Below, one piece after another: positions 35,910 through 47,750 of a DNA stretch of 64,000 bases. The notes under the pieces were generated by a model. That model saw only the letters and a program-made list of their open reading frames with translations. It was not told the DNA's origin and did no database searches. A program made the translations under genes and the position numbers. Origin of the DNA: Ancylostoma caninum (lineage: Eukaryota > Nematoda > Chromadorea > Rhabditida > Ancylostomatidae); NCBI GenBank assembly GCA_037903475.1, contig JBAJFG010000019.1, forward strand, positions 5,827,001-5,891,000. Direction: 5' to 3'. The stretch's first letter is position 1, and every line of letters starts with the position of its first letter.

Positions 35910-37700
35910 ACTACACAATTAACTAGGTTATCAGGGCCTATAGAAATTCGACCCACCTATCAGTGCCGATTTGCAGAGATGGGATGAATGGGAACCTTTG
36001 AGAGAATGGGAACCCCCTTCAAGAGCCTACAAGACATAATTGTATGTGAAGTAATTGAGATAAAAGTGCAATAGCGAGAACGTATTGCGTTCAGTGATCA
36101 ATAAGAAATCCGAAATACAGGGGCTGTGCAAAGCACAGCACGAAAGAGGTACCGAGAGAAATCTCAAAATGCGATGTGGCTATACATTGAACTTCATTCT
36201 TTGCGCAAACGATTCCAGTTGAGGGCTCTAAAAGGAGTGTCACAAAAATGATGCATTTTTGCGATTGAAATCGATTATTCTGAAATTGATTCCTAGTCCG
36301 GAAGCGACCTTTTCTGCAACACTGCCAACAGATTTGTGTACGCGCTTGCGCTACGCTTCGGTGTGGCTCAGTAGTTGTGGACGTCGCGAAATCGTCCGCA
36401 AACACTCAAACGCAATCATTTTATTACAATTCCGACTGTGGTAAAATGATGTCGCGCGATGCTGGTGACCAAACATAGTTAGAATTTTGGCGATTATAAG
36501 TGAGTCTTCATCGAATCAAAGAAGTGTACTGAAGCATCGCACATGCGCGCGCAACCCCAACGGCAGCCCTGGACGTTAAGCGGGTTTCAGAGTCGTGCCG
36601 CGCCGCGCCATATGATGAAAGATTAGGCGCGGCAACGCTGAGTGAGCTCGAGGATACACAGAGGGAGAAATGAACGCGAAACAAGGTATGAGGTAATAAA
36701 TTCCACTCAGATGATTTCGCATAAGAATTCTTCAGAGATTTAATTCTGGATAGTCAGTCACAATTCTTGAATTTGGAGTAGCTACATGTAAGCGAGTCAG
36801 CGTGCGCCATTTGAGCTCAGAAACATTACATTTTTTCAACACATCTCCACTCACCCACACTTCAAATGAATCAGTGCAATAAACGAAGTGAAAAGACTTT
36901 GTCCAAACCTAAAGGCTCTCAATAACATGCAGCTCTTCGAGCTCAGTAATCGAAGAGCTCGTTCAACCGGGGGAGCGACGTGTGTCGGATATAATTTCAT
37001 TTCAAAATGAATAAAATTTTGTTTGGAATTAGCTGTGCAACGATTATTTAGGCATATCATGATTTCGATGTCAATTCCGATGAAAATATTGATGCAGAGC
37101 AACTCTTGGAGGCTGCAATAGGGGAATAGACTAGAAAATGCTCGGCAATAAATTATTTTTGTTCAAAGAAGTTAGTTTTTTGTATACGTGAATGAAGAAG
37201 AGCCCCGAATACATGAATCTTTTTCAAAACCACTCGTTGTTTTATTGTAAGACTCTTCAGCACTTCCAGCAAACTCTTGCAGCATATTAGTGGTGTAGCT
37301 ATGAACATTCCTCCTACGCCTAAATGCACTTGAATGCACAATTAGGCGAGTTTAACAACAAGTGTTTTATAATCATCAATTTCAAAGAATGTTCTGCCGT
37401 TACTTACGCTCATTTTTGATCATTCGTTGCCTAGTGTTACCCTAGATGCACAACCGATAGACTCTGGCTGCAATGTAGAACTTGGCAAAATTCGCCTTAG
37501 TCCCGAAGAAGCACCAACAAGACACCCGCATAATGAAGATGTGCTTGTGAGCCACTCTCCTATCCAAGAAGCACAGTCAGAAAATGTTGCAATTGCTGAA
37601 CACGAAAGACAACCGAGTCATCTTCTGGTCCTCCGGAGCTTGTTGCGTCTCCTCACTATACATGCTTTGCATATCGTGTTTTCTGTTACTTTTGATGTTC
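35910..37700. other. Mostly unassigned stretch
   Basis: It contains the GC-rich MITE-related patch at 36540-36660 and a small hairpin AGCTCTTCGA / TCGAAGAGCT at 36931-36959. The frame at 37427-37590 may hold an exon of the gene that follows, but I could not join it. Confidence 0.4.
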
Positions 37701-37702
37701 AG

Positions 37703-38060
37703 ATTCAAGCAAATCGCTCTTTACTTTGCAAACTTCTCTATGGACTTTGGAATGAGCCAAGGCATGATCGACTTCTTCGACGACTTCCTCACCCTTTACA
37801 CTGGAGGCAATAGTGGTCACGGTGTAAGAATTGTTTGCTGTTTTGTTTGATTTTTTACATTCTTTTTCTTTGCTTCCCTTTACGCGTTCGATTAATATTC
37901 TTGAAGATCTTGACTTCAATTTTTCGTCTGATTTTCCAGTTTCTCACCGATCTTACCCAAAAACTTGAGTTCAAATCCACGCTGCTTGATTTGCTCTCCG
38001 ACCTATTCTCAAAATATGAGCTAAGCTATATGTTCTTTTGCAGCAACTGTGATTCGCGAC
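37703..38060 (+). CDS. Two exons of an unidentified gene
   Basis: Exon 37703-37823 follows a TGATGTTCAG acceptor and ends at a GTAAGA donor. It encodes FKQIALYFANFSMDFGMSQG and then FFDDFLTLYTGGNSGHG. The next exon starts at 37940 after ATTTTCCAG in matching phase 0 and encodes FLTDLTQKLEFKSTLLDLLS and FSKYELSYMF; its 3' end is uncertain (a stop or donor beyond about 38040). The product looks like a small helical secreted or cytosolic protein, but I recognise no family. Upstream exons must supply two bases of phase. Confidence 0.4.
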
Positions 38061-38239
38061 AAGCGAATCGAAAAAGCCTGTGTTCCAATGATCCAATGAC
38101 GAATGTCGCCTTTCGTAATACGTCCACCATCCATCTTTCTACTCTTATATTCACTACTTCCTCCTTTTACATCAACATTTTAGCGTTCATCCTAAGCCAT
38201 CTACCTCCGAAAAAAGAACGTCCTTGCATGTGTTGAAAA

Positions 38240-39630
38240 TCAGGCTTCAGATTGAATCGATTTTGCGAAGAAACATAGGATCATTGAATGAGCTTCACCG
38301 AAGAACACATGGGGTATTCATTTTGAAGAATCTTTCGCTTCTTTGCATAAGCCTGTAACAGTGTGGTCCCTCCACAGCCATTACAGGGTGGTTCTGACGA
38401 ATGCGTCAATACATCGAACTTTGACCTCTACAAACAGGATATTGAAAATCTGGATGAATTTCTGCGGAATCCATAAGAGTCATTCTTACCATGAACGACC
38501 GGATCCATGAGCACCAACTTATTGAGCGCAAGACCTGTCGCGCACAATGGTCAATACTTTGCCAGAAGGCATTAGGACGAGCGCTGTGAGTTGCATTGTT
38601 CATGTGTCTCGTCATGAACATATTGCTTCGTTTAGGGGCGATATCCGGCAATACACAGTCAAAGATGATGGCACCGCTGCTCCGAAAAAAGTGCGTGCTC
38701 AACGCTTCAAGTTTCCTGTTTCACTCAACTCGTTATAGGTTGCAACCTCAAAATATTCTCTCAGAAGCGCGACTCTGCGGATTTCACCACTACTGACGAG
38801 TGAGACGGTTTCAGTTGTGTGGTTGGTGGAAACTCTTATCTTTGAAGCCCTTCTTTTACTGCGAATCTATTCTGGACTTTTTTGTTGTTTTACTGTTAAT
38901 TGGTTTGTTCACACTTCAACCATCTTTCAACTTTCTCATTTTGACCGGTTCACGTTTTTCTAGGAGGACTATCGTTTTTGAGTGTTGATAGGATTTTTCT
39001 GTCCTGTCCTAATTTTCCTGACATTACGCATTATTAAACTTGTGTTTGATCTCATCCTTTGAATGAAGCGTTTTGTTTATGTTATGTTCTATTACCTACC
39101 ACATGGGGAATGGGTAATCAAGAGGTTACTTAACCCTGCAGGTCGAACAGGGGTATCTCTGCATTCTTTCTCTCCTAATAGCAACACCACGGAAGAGAAT
39201 GGCCGTCAATGTGCTCCGTTTTTGCTGCACAGCGTCCAGATTGAGCTGCAATCCTAGGTTTGAGACATACAATCCAGTTCCGAAACACAGCCTTCCAGCG
39301 GCGAACGCAGCTCGTGGGGCGACTAAATAAGCTTTCACCTCGCTATGTAACTACTGTTAAAACGTGCTCGGCCTGCCTTCTTCGTCCTGGAATCTCTGAG
39401 ATTCTATGGGTGGCGGTTGTTTCCTCTGCTCAACTTACTGTTGTGATGGTCCAGCGACCTGCTACACGAAGTGACTCCCTTGAGGGATGGGAATTTCAGT
39501 GGTGCCTTTAAACCACATGAGGCTTCAATTCCTCGAACAGGGAAGCCTAAAATGCTGTGAAGCGGGTGTAATAAACTTTGACTGGGCCGCGCTGAGCACC
39601 TGCAAGCTCTTTTGACCTACTGCTCTTTGA
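38240..39630. other. Unassigned stretch
   Basis: No exon chain or repeat recognised. Confidence 0.45.
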
Positions 39631-39634
39631 CTGC

Positions 39635-39820
39635 TTCCCTGATCAAGTTGTGATTTAACTCGATGGTTTACAATGCAATGTGTTTTGTGGACATCACTCT
39701 AACATTTGATTTTCTAAGATGTAAGGATTCCCTGATCAAGTTGTGATTTAACTCGATGGTTTACAATGCAATGTGTTTTGTGGACATCACTCTAACATTT
39801 GATTTTCTAAGATGTAAGGA
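39635..39820. repeat. Perfect tandem duplication, 93 bp x 2
   Basis: The 93 bases at 39635-39727 (starting TTCCCTGATCAAGTTG, ending GATGTAAGGA) are repeated exactly at 39728-39820. The lack of differences indicates a recent event or an assembly or sequencing artefact. Confidence 0.9.
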
Positions 39821-40213
39821 AAACAATGAAAACTTGAAATTATGGATGTTTTTTGTGATTGGTACTTACTACATAGCTTCTTTGTAGTTGTTTCATTGTT
39901 TTCTATCGAATAAATTTGTTACTTCGTTATCGTTATAGAACAAAAAATTCAAGAAGAAAAGTCAGTTCTTGGTACTTATGCCTCCTGACTTATCTGCTAC
40001 AGGGTTGTTGCAGGTTACCCATGGCAGAAAAATTTTTTTGAGAATATTGATTTGCTCCACGGCATGCGGAAATGATTGAGGAGATTCTATCCTCATCGCT
40101 TCCGGACGGCTGGTATGAGCCATTGAGTTTAAATAAGATGGTGCTGAGAGTGATCTTCTTTGATAACAAAATTCTCTGGTCTACTTCGACAACAAAATTG
40201 TCCAATTTAGTTT

Positions 40214-41204
40214 TTTAACACATAACGGACAATACGACCCACCGGTGGGTCGTACGGGAAGTTATGTAGAGGACAATACGACCCACCGGTGGGTCGTATC
40301 CGTTTTATCCCTTTTTCTTAGGTGGAGCTCCCCCAAATTGTGCCCCCAGGGGTTATTCTACCCGCTGAACACGGAAATGGCATCCATTTTGTGCCGTAAC
40401 TGCGGTACTGTAGGATTACTGTACTCATACTGTAGATGCTGTTGATGTATTTTCTCACAGCATCTACAGCGAATTTGAACTTTGGGGATACATAACGTGC
40501 TGAACATAAATACGCCATCAGTCCTGCACCGTAGAGCAGTACTCTAGGGCTACTGTAGCGTTATCGTATGGTTACTGTAGGCATACTGTAGATGCATTTT
40601 ATTCACCAAATTCAGTGAAACTTTGGCAAGTGGGGTTATTTGACATGCTGAGTACGAAATTGACATCCATTTTTTTACCGTAGCGCAGTACAGTAGGGCT
40701 ACCGTAGGTGTACTGTAGATGCATTTTGTTCACCAAATTCAGTGAAACTTTGGCAGGTGGGGGTTAATGACATGCTGAAAACGAATTTGAGATCCATATT
40801 CGAGATAGGTGCCATATTCGAGTTCAGAGTTTAAAATAACCACAGTGTTGGGCAAATTCTGATGAAAAACCTTCCTCGCAGTTGCTACAAAATACAGATT
40901 ACAGTAATTCTGCAGTAAAGCGATACGGTAGACAATGGATTTCATATTCTTAATCTGTATGTGAAATAACCCTCCTGCGCAAATTTTGGTTGAATTCTGA
41001 TGGAAAAAGGTCTTTCTACAGTTTCTACAGTATACATAGAGTAACATTACAGAAGTGCTTTACCAAGTAAAATAGATGGCATATTTGTGATCAGCATGTC
41101 AAATATACCCTAATTCTCGCAAATCCGGTGAGAAACAAGCGCAAGCTCGCTTTGGTCCAAAGTGGCCCTGAGCGGAAAATCTGCGTTGTCGCGAATGTGT
41201 TAAA
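40214..41204. mobile_element. 991-bp inverted-repeat element rich in ACTGTAG motifs
   Basis: The ends TTTAACACATAACGGACAA (40214) and TTTAACACATTCGCGACAA (complement, ending 41204) are inverted. The left part carries two copies of a 22-bp palindrome (TACGACCCACC plus its complement) at 40233-40254 and 40277-40298. The middle has about 140-bp repeats around ACTGTAGATGCATTTT and ACCAAATTCAGTGAAACTTT at 40555-40770, and an inverted counterpart in the right half (40840-41060). No coding capacity. Confidence 0.65.
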
Positions 41205-43316
41205 CTTCATATGCTCGTTTTCTTGCGATACGCCGCAAGTAATGGGTTGCAGTTGGTAGTCACAGACATGTTTGGCGTTTTAACTGCTGTGAAGGCCGTC
41301 CTTCTTGGGATGTACTACCCCAAGATCGTGGCGAGATTATTGAGATTTTTGCCCGATTCCCCTCAGTGCTGTGCTGAGCACGCTCACGAGTTTGCAAAAC
41401 TGTGTAGAATTAGCAATAAGTTCGCACTCTTTACCAATCTTGGAAATGTTCGTTCCTAACAAGAATGTAATATTGGCGGTTGATGTTGTCTGCAATACAA
41501 ATTCCTTCAAACTAATAGGCCTATATCGCACTCCCACCTGTCCAACCAATCTAATGGTACAAATGGTTAAGGCATTGAGTGATCTTAATTCGTGTGATGA
41601 GAGTGCTGTAATCATTGTCGATTTCAATATGCCTGAACTTGATTGGAGCAATCAAAATGTGGCCGACTTAAATGCAAAATATAACTTCGAAGAGTTCCTT
41701 TGCCCCCACAATTTCAAACAGTTTCTAAAGGAGCCCACGCGGGGTCAAAGTACTCCAGACTTGCTTCTGTGCAACGACGAAACTCTTGTACAGAATGAAT
41801 CAGTCAAAGAACCAGTGGGCAATGGTAACCACCAGAGTATTTCCTTCGTGATTCAGTGTCGCTGCAGTGAAAATTCATTATCGTTCAGACGTGCATATTC
41901 GAAATCTTGAGACAATCTTAAGACAGTTTGTGAGTATCTCGCATCTCGTGGGCTGACTCATTCGAAATCCTCACTACAGTATCGGAACAGTACGTGATGT
42001 TCATACTACAACATATGATGGAAATGTTGGTTCCTTTGGAACCAGTTCAATCCAGGTACTCAAAGCTACCCCCACATCTGGAGAATTTGTTACATCATAG
42101 AGAATGCATATTTAATGTAGCCCGAGTTTCATCTTGGCCTGGTGATTGGGATAAATACAAAGTTCTCAACTAAATTCACTAAGGAATTCAATAAATTCAG
42201 ATCGTCAATGGAGAACAAAATAATTTTATCGGGTCAGAAACAAAGCTTCTATAAGCTCTTGAACAGATGTTTGAAAACTATTTGCCGAGTCGAATTTATA
42301 CGAAAAGAAGGCCTAGGAGCTACCATGGATATTGGAGAGGCCAATCTGTTAGGTGATGAATTCTGTGATGTATTCACAGAATATGACGGCACCCTTCCTT
42401 TATTTGAACCAGCGGTTAACTTCCCCATGGGAAACATTTCGTGGTTCTATGAGAAGGATGTCTATGATTTGATTATTAAATGGCCAGCTTCTTGCTCGAC
42501 CACACCTGACCTTATACCAGCTTCTTTCGTAGAAACAGATTGCACATACTATTGTAAAGCCTCTCATTACATCTTTAATCAGTCTATGATGTCTTCTCAA
42601 GTCCCAATAAGATGGAAACATTTAATAGTAACTCCAATTCTCAAAAAAGAACCATCTTCTAACCCATCCATTTACAGGCCCATAAGCATAACTTCATTGT
42701 TTCGTAAGATTTTCAAGAAAACTATTAAAAAGCACATTGATGGTCATCTCGATAAGAACAATATAATCCCAGAACAGCAGCATAGTTTTGTCCAGGATAG
42801 ATCAGTAGAAACCAATATGCTAGATTGCATCAACGATTGGACCAATCTATTAGATGAGAAGGAGAGCTGTGATGTGATATATTTTGATTTTTCGAAGGCA
42901 TTTGATAGAGTAAGTCACCAAAAGCTTATTCATACAATTGAAGAATTGAGAATTCATCCTAAATTATGCAAGTGGATTGAACAAAATGTAGCAGGTAGAA
43001 CGTTCCAAGTTAAGGTTAAAAATGAATGCTTAACTGTAACGCAAGTTAAGAGTAGGGTCCCTCAGAGAAGTGTATTATCACCCCTACTGTCCATAATTTT
43101 TACAGCAGAGCTGGCTGAGATATTGTGTGATGAAGGTATTCATTACAAACAGTTTGCTGATGATCTCAAAGTGTATGGTCAATCCATGGGTGAAATGAGT
43201 GAACAATTCCAATTAGCCATAGATAGAACAGTCACCTGGTCTACTATCTGGCAATTATCGTTATCACAAAAAAAAAAAAACGAAATGTATGGAAATCGGA
43301 CAATCTGAAGTCAAAG

Positions 43317-43775
43317 GCGCAATCGGCGGAAAGTTTTCGAGTGCGCTCAGCAATGGCGCGTGCGCGGCGAGGCCCTCTTGTAACAGCGGTCCACCGTCGT
43401 TCATCAGATTTTTGGTCCTGGTGAGTGTATTTCCTTCATTTTTTCCTTGATTGAAGTTTATCTGAAGGTGTGAGGCCTATGGCTGACCTATGTCGGTCGG
43501 GCGACCCCGCATGCTTCATAAAAACAATAAAAACAAGCATTTGGTGCATGCATGGGGAAAACGTGCAAAATATGAGGCATGCGGAGCAGTCCGGTCGATA
43601 TCGGTCAGCCACAGGCGTCACAGCTTCAGATATCCTTCAGTTAAAGAAAAAATGAAAGAAAAACACTTACCTGGGCCAAGAATCTGACGAACGACTGGGG
43701 ACCGCTGCCACAAGAGGGCCGCGCCGCGCACGCGTCCCATGCTGAGCGCGCTCGAAAATTTTCCGCCGATTGCGC
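43317..43775. mobile_element. 459-bp near-complete foldback inside the LINE
   Basis: The two halves are reverse complements over most of their length. GCGCAATCGGCGGAAAGTTT at the left matches the complement of the right end. Blocks around GAGGCCCTCTTG, CATTTTTTC and GGCTGACC pair in mirror order, leaving only a short centre near 43540. Roughly 230-bp arms carry scattered mismatches. No coding capacity; only its position inside the reverse transcriptase shows that it was inserted. Confidence 0.75.
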
Positions 43776-44041
43776 GTAAGAACTTCACACTCAAGCATTC
43801 TTTCAATATGCGAGGTTTGGAAATTACTCAGGTGGAAAAAATGACTGGTTTAGGATATCACTACAGCAACTCTCTTGACTTTTCTGATCATTACACTTAT
43901 GTAAGCAGAAAGGCCTTCCCACGCACATATCAGATATTCAAAGGCTCATCGACTAGGAACGAGAACGGTCTTATACAAGCAAATAGATCATATGTGAGAC
44001 CAATTGTCGAATGTGGTACAACTATTTTTGCTCCACATAAG

Positions 44042-44305
44042 GTAGCCGCTATACTCCTCGAGGAGTATAGCACCTTGCGTCGCCGTCGCCGGCGACGGCG
44101 GCCGCCAATGTTGGCGATCCCTCACAATCGATACGCACCGGCGCCGCAGTCGCCAACATTGGCGGCCGCCGATGTTGGCGATCGCCAGTCGCCGGCGACG
44201 GCGGCCGCCGCCGCCGCTCCGCCCACAATCAATGCGTATCGGCCTCACAGTCGCCGGCGACGGCGACGCAAGGTGCTATAGTCCTCGAGGACTATAGCGG
44301 CAGTG
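44042..44305. mobile_element. Palindromic-tipped foldback element, 264 bp, cleanest copy
   Basis: TAAG is duplicated at 44038-44041 and 44306-44309. The inverted ends extend about 52 bp: a 24-bp palindrome at each tip (44048-44071 and 44275-44298), then ACCTTGCGTCGCCGTCGCC and its complement. The centre holds inverted TCGCCAACATTGGCGGCCGC modules and GGCGACGGCGGCCGCC. The left tip has C and G at palindrome positions 7 and 18 where the right has G and C. The Arg/Ala-rich open frame across it is a by-product of the repeats. Excising it plus one TAAG rejoins the LINE reading frame. Confidence 0.85.
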
Positions 44306-44359
44306 TAAGAAGAGAGGCTTCATGAAGATTGAAAGCATACAAAATAATTACACATCTCT

Positions 44360-47300
44360 CGTTGTTGTATATAGTGTTCTCTACACACTACTACCTCCTA
44401 ATACTACAACCTCCTAACACATTCCACTCTTATCATTTTTGTTGTGGAACGAGCTCCGTCAGCTCATGCATTTCTGCTTCATTTGGGGCATTTCCTGCAC
44501 AAGTTCAACATCAGGTCGGATTTTGGATAAAATGATTAACGCTCCCGCGAACATTGAGGTAAAGTACACGGTTATTTGGAATCCTATCATAAATGTCACC
44601 TCACAGGCCTAAAGTGATTTTTTCCTACAAACACAGGCTTCTTGAGAGCTACTAACGCTATCCACTTGTTGACTTCTTTACTGTTTACTCACCCGAAAGT
44701 TATCAATCGCATTGCTACTTCATGTCACTCATATGCGATTTCTGGTACTATTTTTCTTCAAGTTGTGATTTCTTTCGTTCGCCGGCTCGACTGAACTCAG
44801 AGCTATTTTGTTGGGACTCGTGCCCAAATAAGATTGAAGTGTACACTTCATCAGCCCGAATGCTCGCCAAGTGCACTGACGTTCATTAGCCACTGTAAAG
44901 GCCGCTTTTTCTCTGACACAAGCCATAATTTAGCGTTCGTCTGGAAGAGTTTTGGAGAAAAACGCACTTATTGAGTTTTCATTGTCCCCAGCATCTCCCA
45001 ACGAGTAGATGATTGTCTGCAGAGGAGGACAGTTCTTTTTCTTTCATACATGAGATCACTTATGTCAATGCCCACAGCACCTTCCATTCTGCTGGCTCGT
45101 TCCTTCAAGATTCCTTTCTAAAAGAACCCCACCCCACCCCCCCCCCCTCCCCCCATCTACTAGCGCTTTGCTGGTACAAAGAACTATGCTAGGAACTAAA
45201 CACCGTTTCCCATCGCTTTTTAATGGTTGCTTATCTTAAGAAAGTTCTCTGATCACATCATGCTAGCCGCGTTACTGTACAAAGATGGGGGTAGTGTTTA
45301 TTTTTTAATCTTCCCATGAGCACATACCGCTGAGCAGAAACCAGATCCCTTTGCTATAAGCGTCGATCACAAAAATATTTGTCTTTTCACTTCGTCCCAC
45401 CGCTATCGCACTCTCCCTCCCTGATGGTTTTTTTAATTCAAAGCTCCGTGTTCTGCAAAAAGTTAAGCAAGTAAATCACTTTTTCACAAAAATAAAGTTA
45501 ATTCTATTCAACCTTCTATTGGCACCTCCCCTGTCGTGAGGTTTGGTTTTGAGCTGAATATGAGACATAACCTAAACCTAAAAACGTTGGAGGCCTTAAA
45601 TTGGTCCATATTAATTATTATATCAGTCAAATGGAAGATCTCAAGCTTCAGATACTAAACACATAAGAAAAGATTTGGGCATGAGTTGAAACTTCCTCGA
45701 AAAGACTGGAAATCGCATAACCTGCAGCATTATTCAAGGAGAAAACTTCGAAATTTCTCCTTTAATTCGAACTCAACCTCAACTGCACTTCTTACTCGAG
45801 TATTTGGAAGGTTGAGGGCTTCCAATGGTTGTTTTGAAATTTGGTTTTTTCCACAAAAACCAAGAGTTTTGACTGCTTGCGATGGATTTTGGGACAAGAG
45901 CGGTGTTTTAGTGCTGACTTGGGCGACAGATATTCTTGGTGATTACTGTACAGTAGACCACTTCTTGTACTGCAATGGTCTGATTTTTACATTTATTCTT
46001 GTTTTACGAGTAAGCCTCCCCAATCGGGGAGTATGCATGTCGCAGGAAAAACGCTGTGAGGGTTCAGCAGTTTCTGGGTCTCAGGATTAACCGGAAACTT
46101 CTTTGCAAATTTCAAAGCTAAATACATGATAAGAGTGCCTTCCTACTACTATCTGCTTCTGAAAGATTGCCCTGGATATGAAATTTCTCGCAAGTTTCGA
46201 TGAGTGAATCAAGTTTTTCTCGGTAACCCATTGACACACCGTTGTGTTACAGGCAAATTTCCCTTTACATTTCAAAACTTGCAGCGAAATGGAAGGAAAT
46301 GTAAGAGGACAAAATTGAGTCTTTCTTAAGAAGTGGGCGCGTAATTCTAGAAATTCAAAAATTGAGTGTTCAAAAAATCAGTTTTAAGTTTCAACGCACA
46401 CACTTATAGTGAATATTTTGAGAAGACTACATAATGAAACCAGGCAAATAAAAATGAACCAGTGCATTTTTTAAATCCTGTTCGTAAATTTTGAAGAAGA
46501 ACCCATCCACCACCACGTCCCTCTCGCTGCTGTGCCACCCTTCCTGACTGCTCTTTTTCCAGTTCACAACGTACAAAACTATCTTTTCTCTCTTATCGTC
46601 CCTCTCACTCATTTTTTTTCACACTTCTGAATTTATAATAGTTGAGAGCATTCCACTTCCAGCGATCCCGATCTTCACAAACCTCCACGCTCGAGAATTT
46701 CTTTTGGAATACCGATTCTTTAGATGTAATTAATGTTTATTCTATGAAGCCCGTTTGAAAGCTAATGCTAGTGTGGTGTTGGTGTGAAGGACACAGTGTT
46801 TTGTATCTTTAGTTTTGAATCTCCTTTGATATCATGAGCTCTCCTGCGCTACGAATGTTTGACTAATTAATGGAGCTTCAGAAAAAATTCCATAATTTTT
46901 ACACTCTCGTTTTCAAGTGGGGCTAGAAATTTGGTATGACGTTGTTCGTAGAATTTCCAGAATGGATCTAACCTTTGAAGTTTATCGCAGAGAAACGTCT
47001 TTTGTGCTCTATTTCCCGCTAAACTCATGCGCTCCTCAGTACTCGTAGATGCTGCACTATCTTCCTGAGACTTTTCTGTTCACACTCCCCGAGAATGGAC
47101 TTGTCAGAAAGAACTTTGTTAAAAAATACAAAATATGGGAAATGTTTCGAAAAATTCCACTCAACGGAAATACTGACGTATGCACATTGCATCAAGAAAA
47201 ATCGAGTATTGTGGTTGTTGGAATTGAGTTCCTTACCAACAGACGTCGGTTGGCTCAGTGGCGTTTACTTCAACTAAGGTTTTCTTTTCTGTTTTGAACA

Positions 47301-47750
47301 ATGTTTTGTCAGTTGCTAATTCAGCCCGGATCTTCAGTATGCATTGTGGTGACTGTCCATACGACCTGTGAGAGCTACAAATTGGAAAAATTACAGAAGG
47401 CGTTTATGAAAAAAAAACCAGTAGGTTCCATTCCACAGTCTAATTCATGCGGTTAAGCAAAAAAAAAACCTTCAAATTTGAGTTCTCAGAGAAAACTAAA
47501 CATCTGTCAGCCAGAATGTGAAATTTTCGCTGCTATTCTTGGAATTCCGAAGTTTGAGAGGTGTTCTCATAATTATTGGACGAACTCTAACATGAAGAGT
47601 TCAAACTCTGGTATTTGTGCGGTGCTATCAAAAATCGAGTGCAGTAGGAGAAGCGAACGTTCCAAAATCTAGTTTAGCGTTCCCGAGTCCGCTCTGAGAG
47701 GGAGACCATGGCGCAGAACTGGTGAGTGGAGATTAATAAGAAGCGGATTA
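44360..47750. other. Gene-poor stretch
   Basis: No supported exon chain. A C-rich tract lies at 45128-45154. Frames such as 45686-46090 have no recognised motif or splice context. Confidence 0.45.

Larger units (their letters stand above)
41371..44360 (+). mobile_element. Second LINE of the same CR1/jockey-like family, broken by two insertions
   Basis: An endonuclease part at 41371-41910 (VIIVDFNMPELDWSNQ, FKQFLKEPTRGQSTPDLLLC; the usual SDH is changed to GNH) is followed by a scrambled linker. The reverse transcriptase runs 42142-43308: HLIVTPILKKEPSS, YRPISITSLFRKIFKK, VIYFDFSKAFDRVSH, SRVPQRSVLSPLLS and FADD. An A-run at 43268-43280 shifts the frame. After a foldback (43317-43775) homology resumes with LGYHYSNSLDFSDHYT and SYVRPIVECGTTIFAPHK. 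It is interrupted again at 44042-44305 and resumes briefly with KKRGFMKIESIQNNYT before homology ends near 44360. Confidence 0.85.

Noticed and set aside
45686..46090. 134-codon plus-strand frame
   Set aside because: No motif, low-complexity start and no splice context; judged to be chance.
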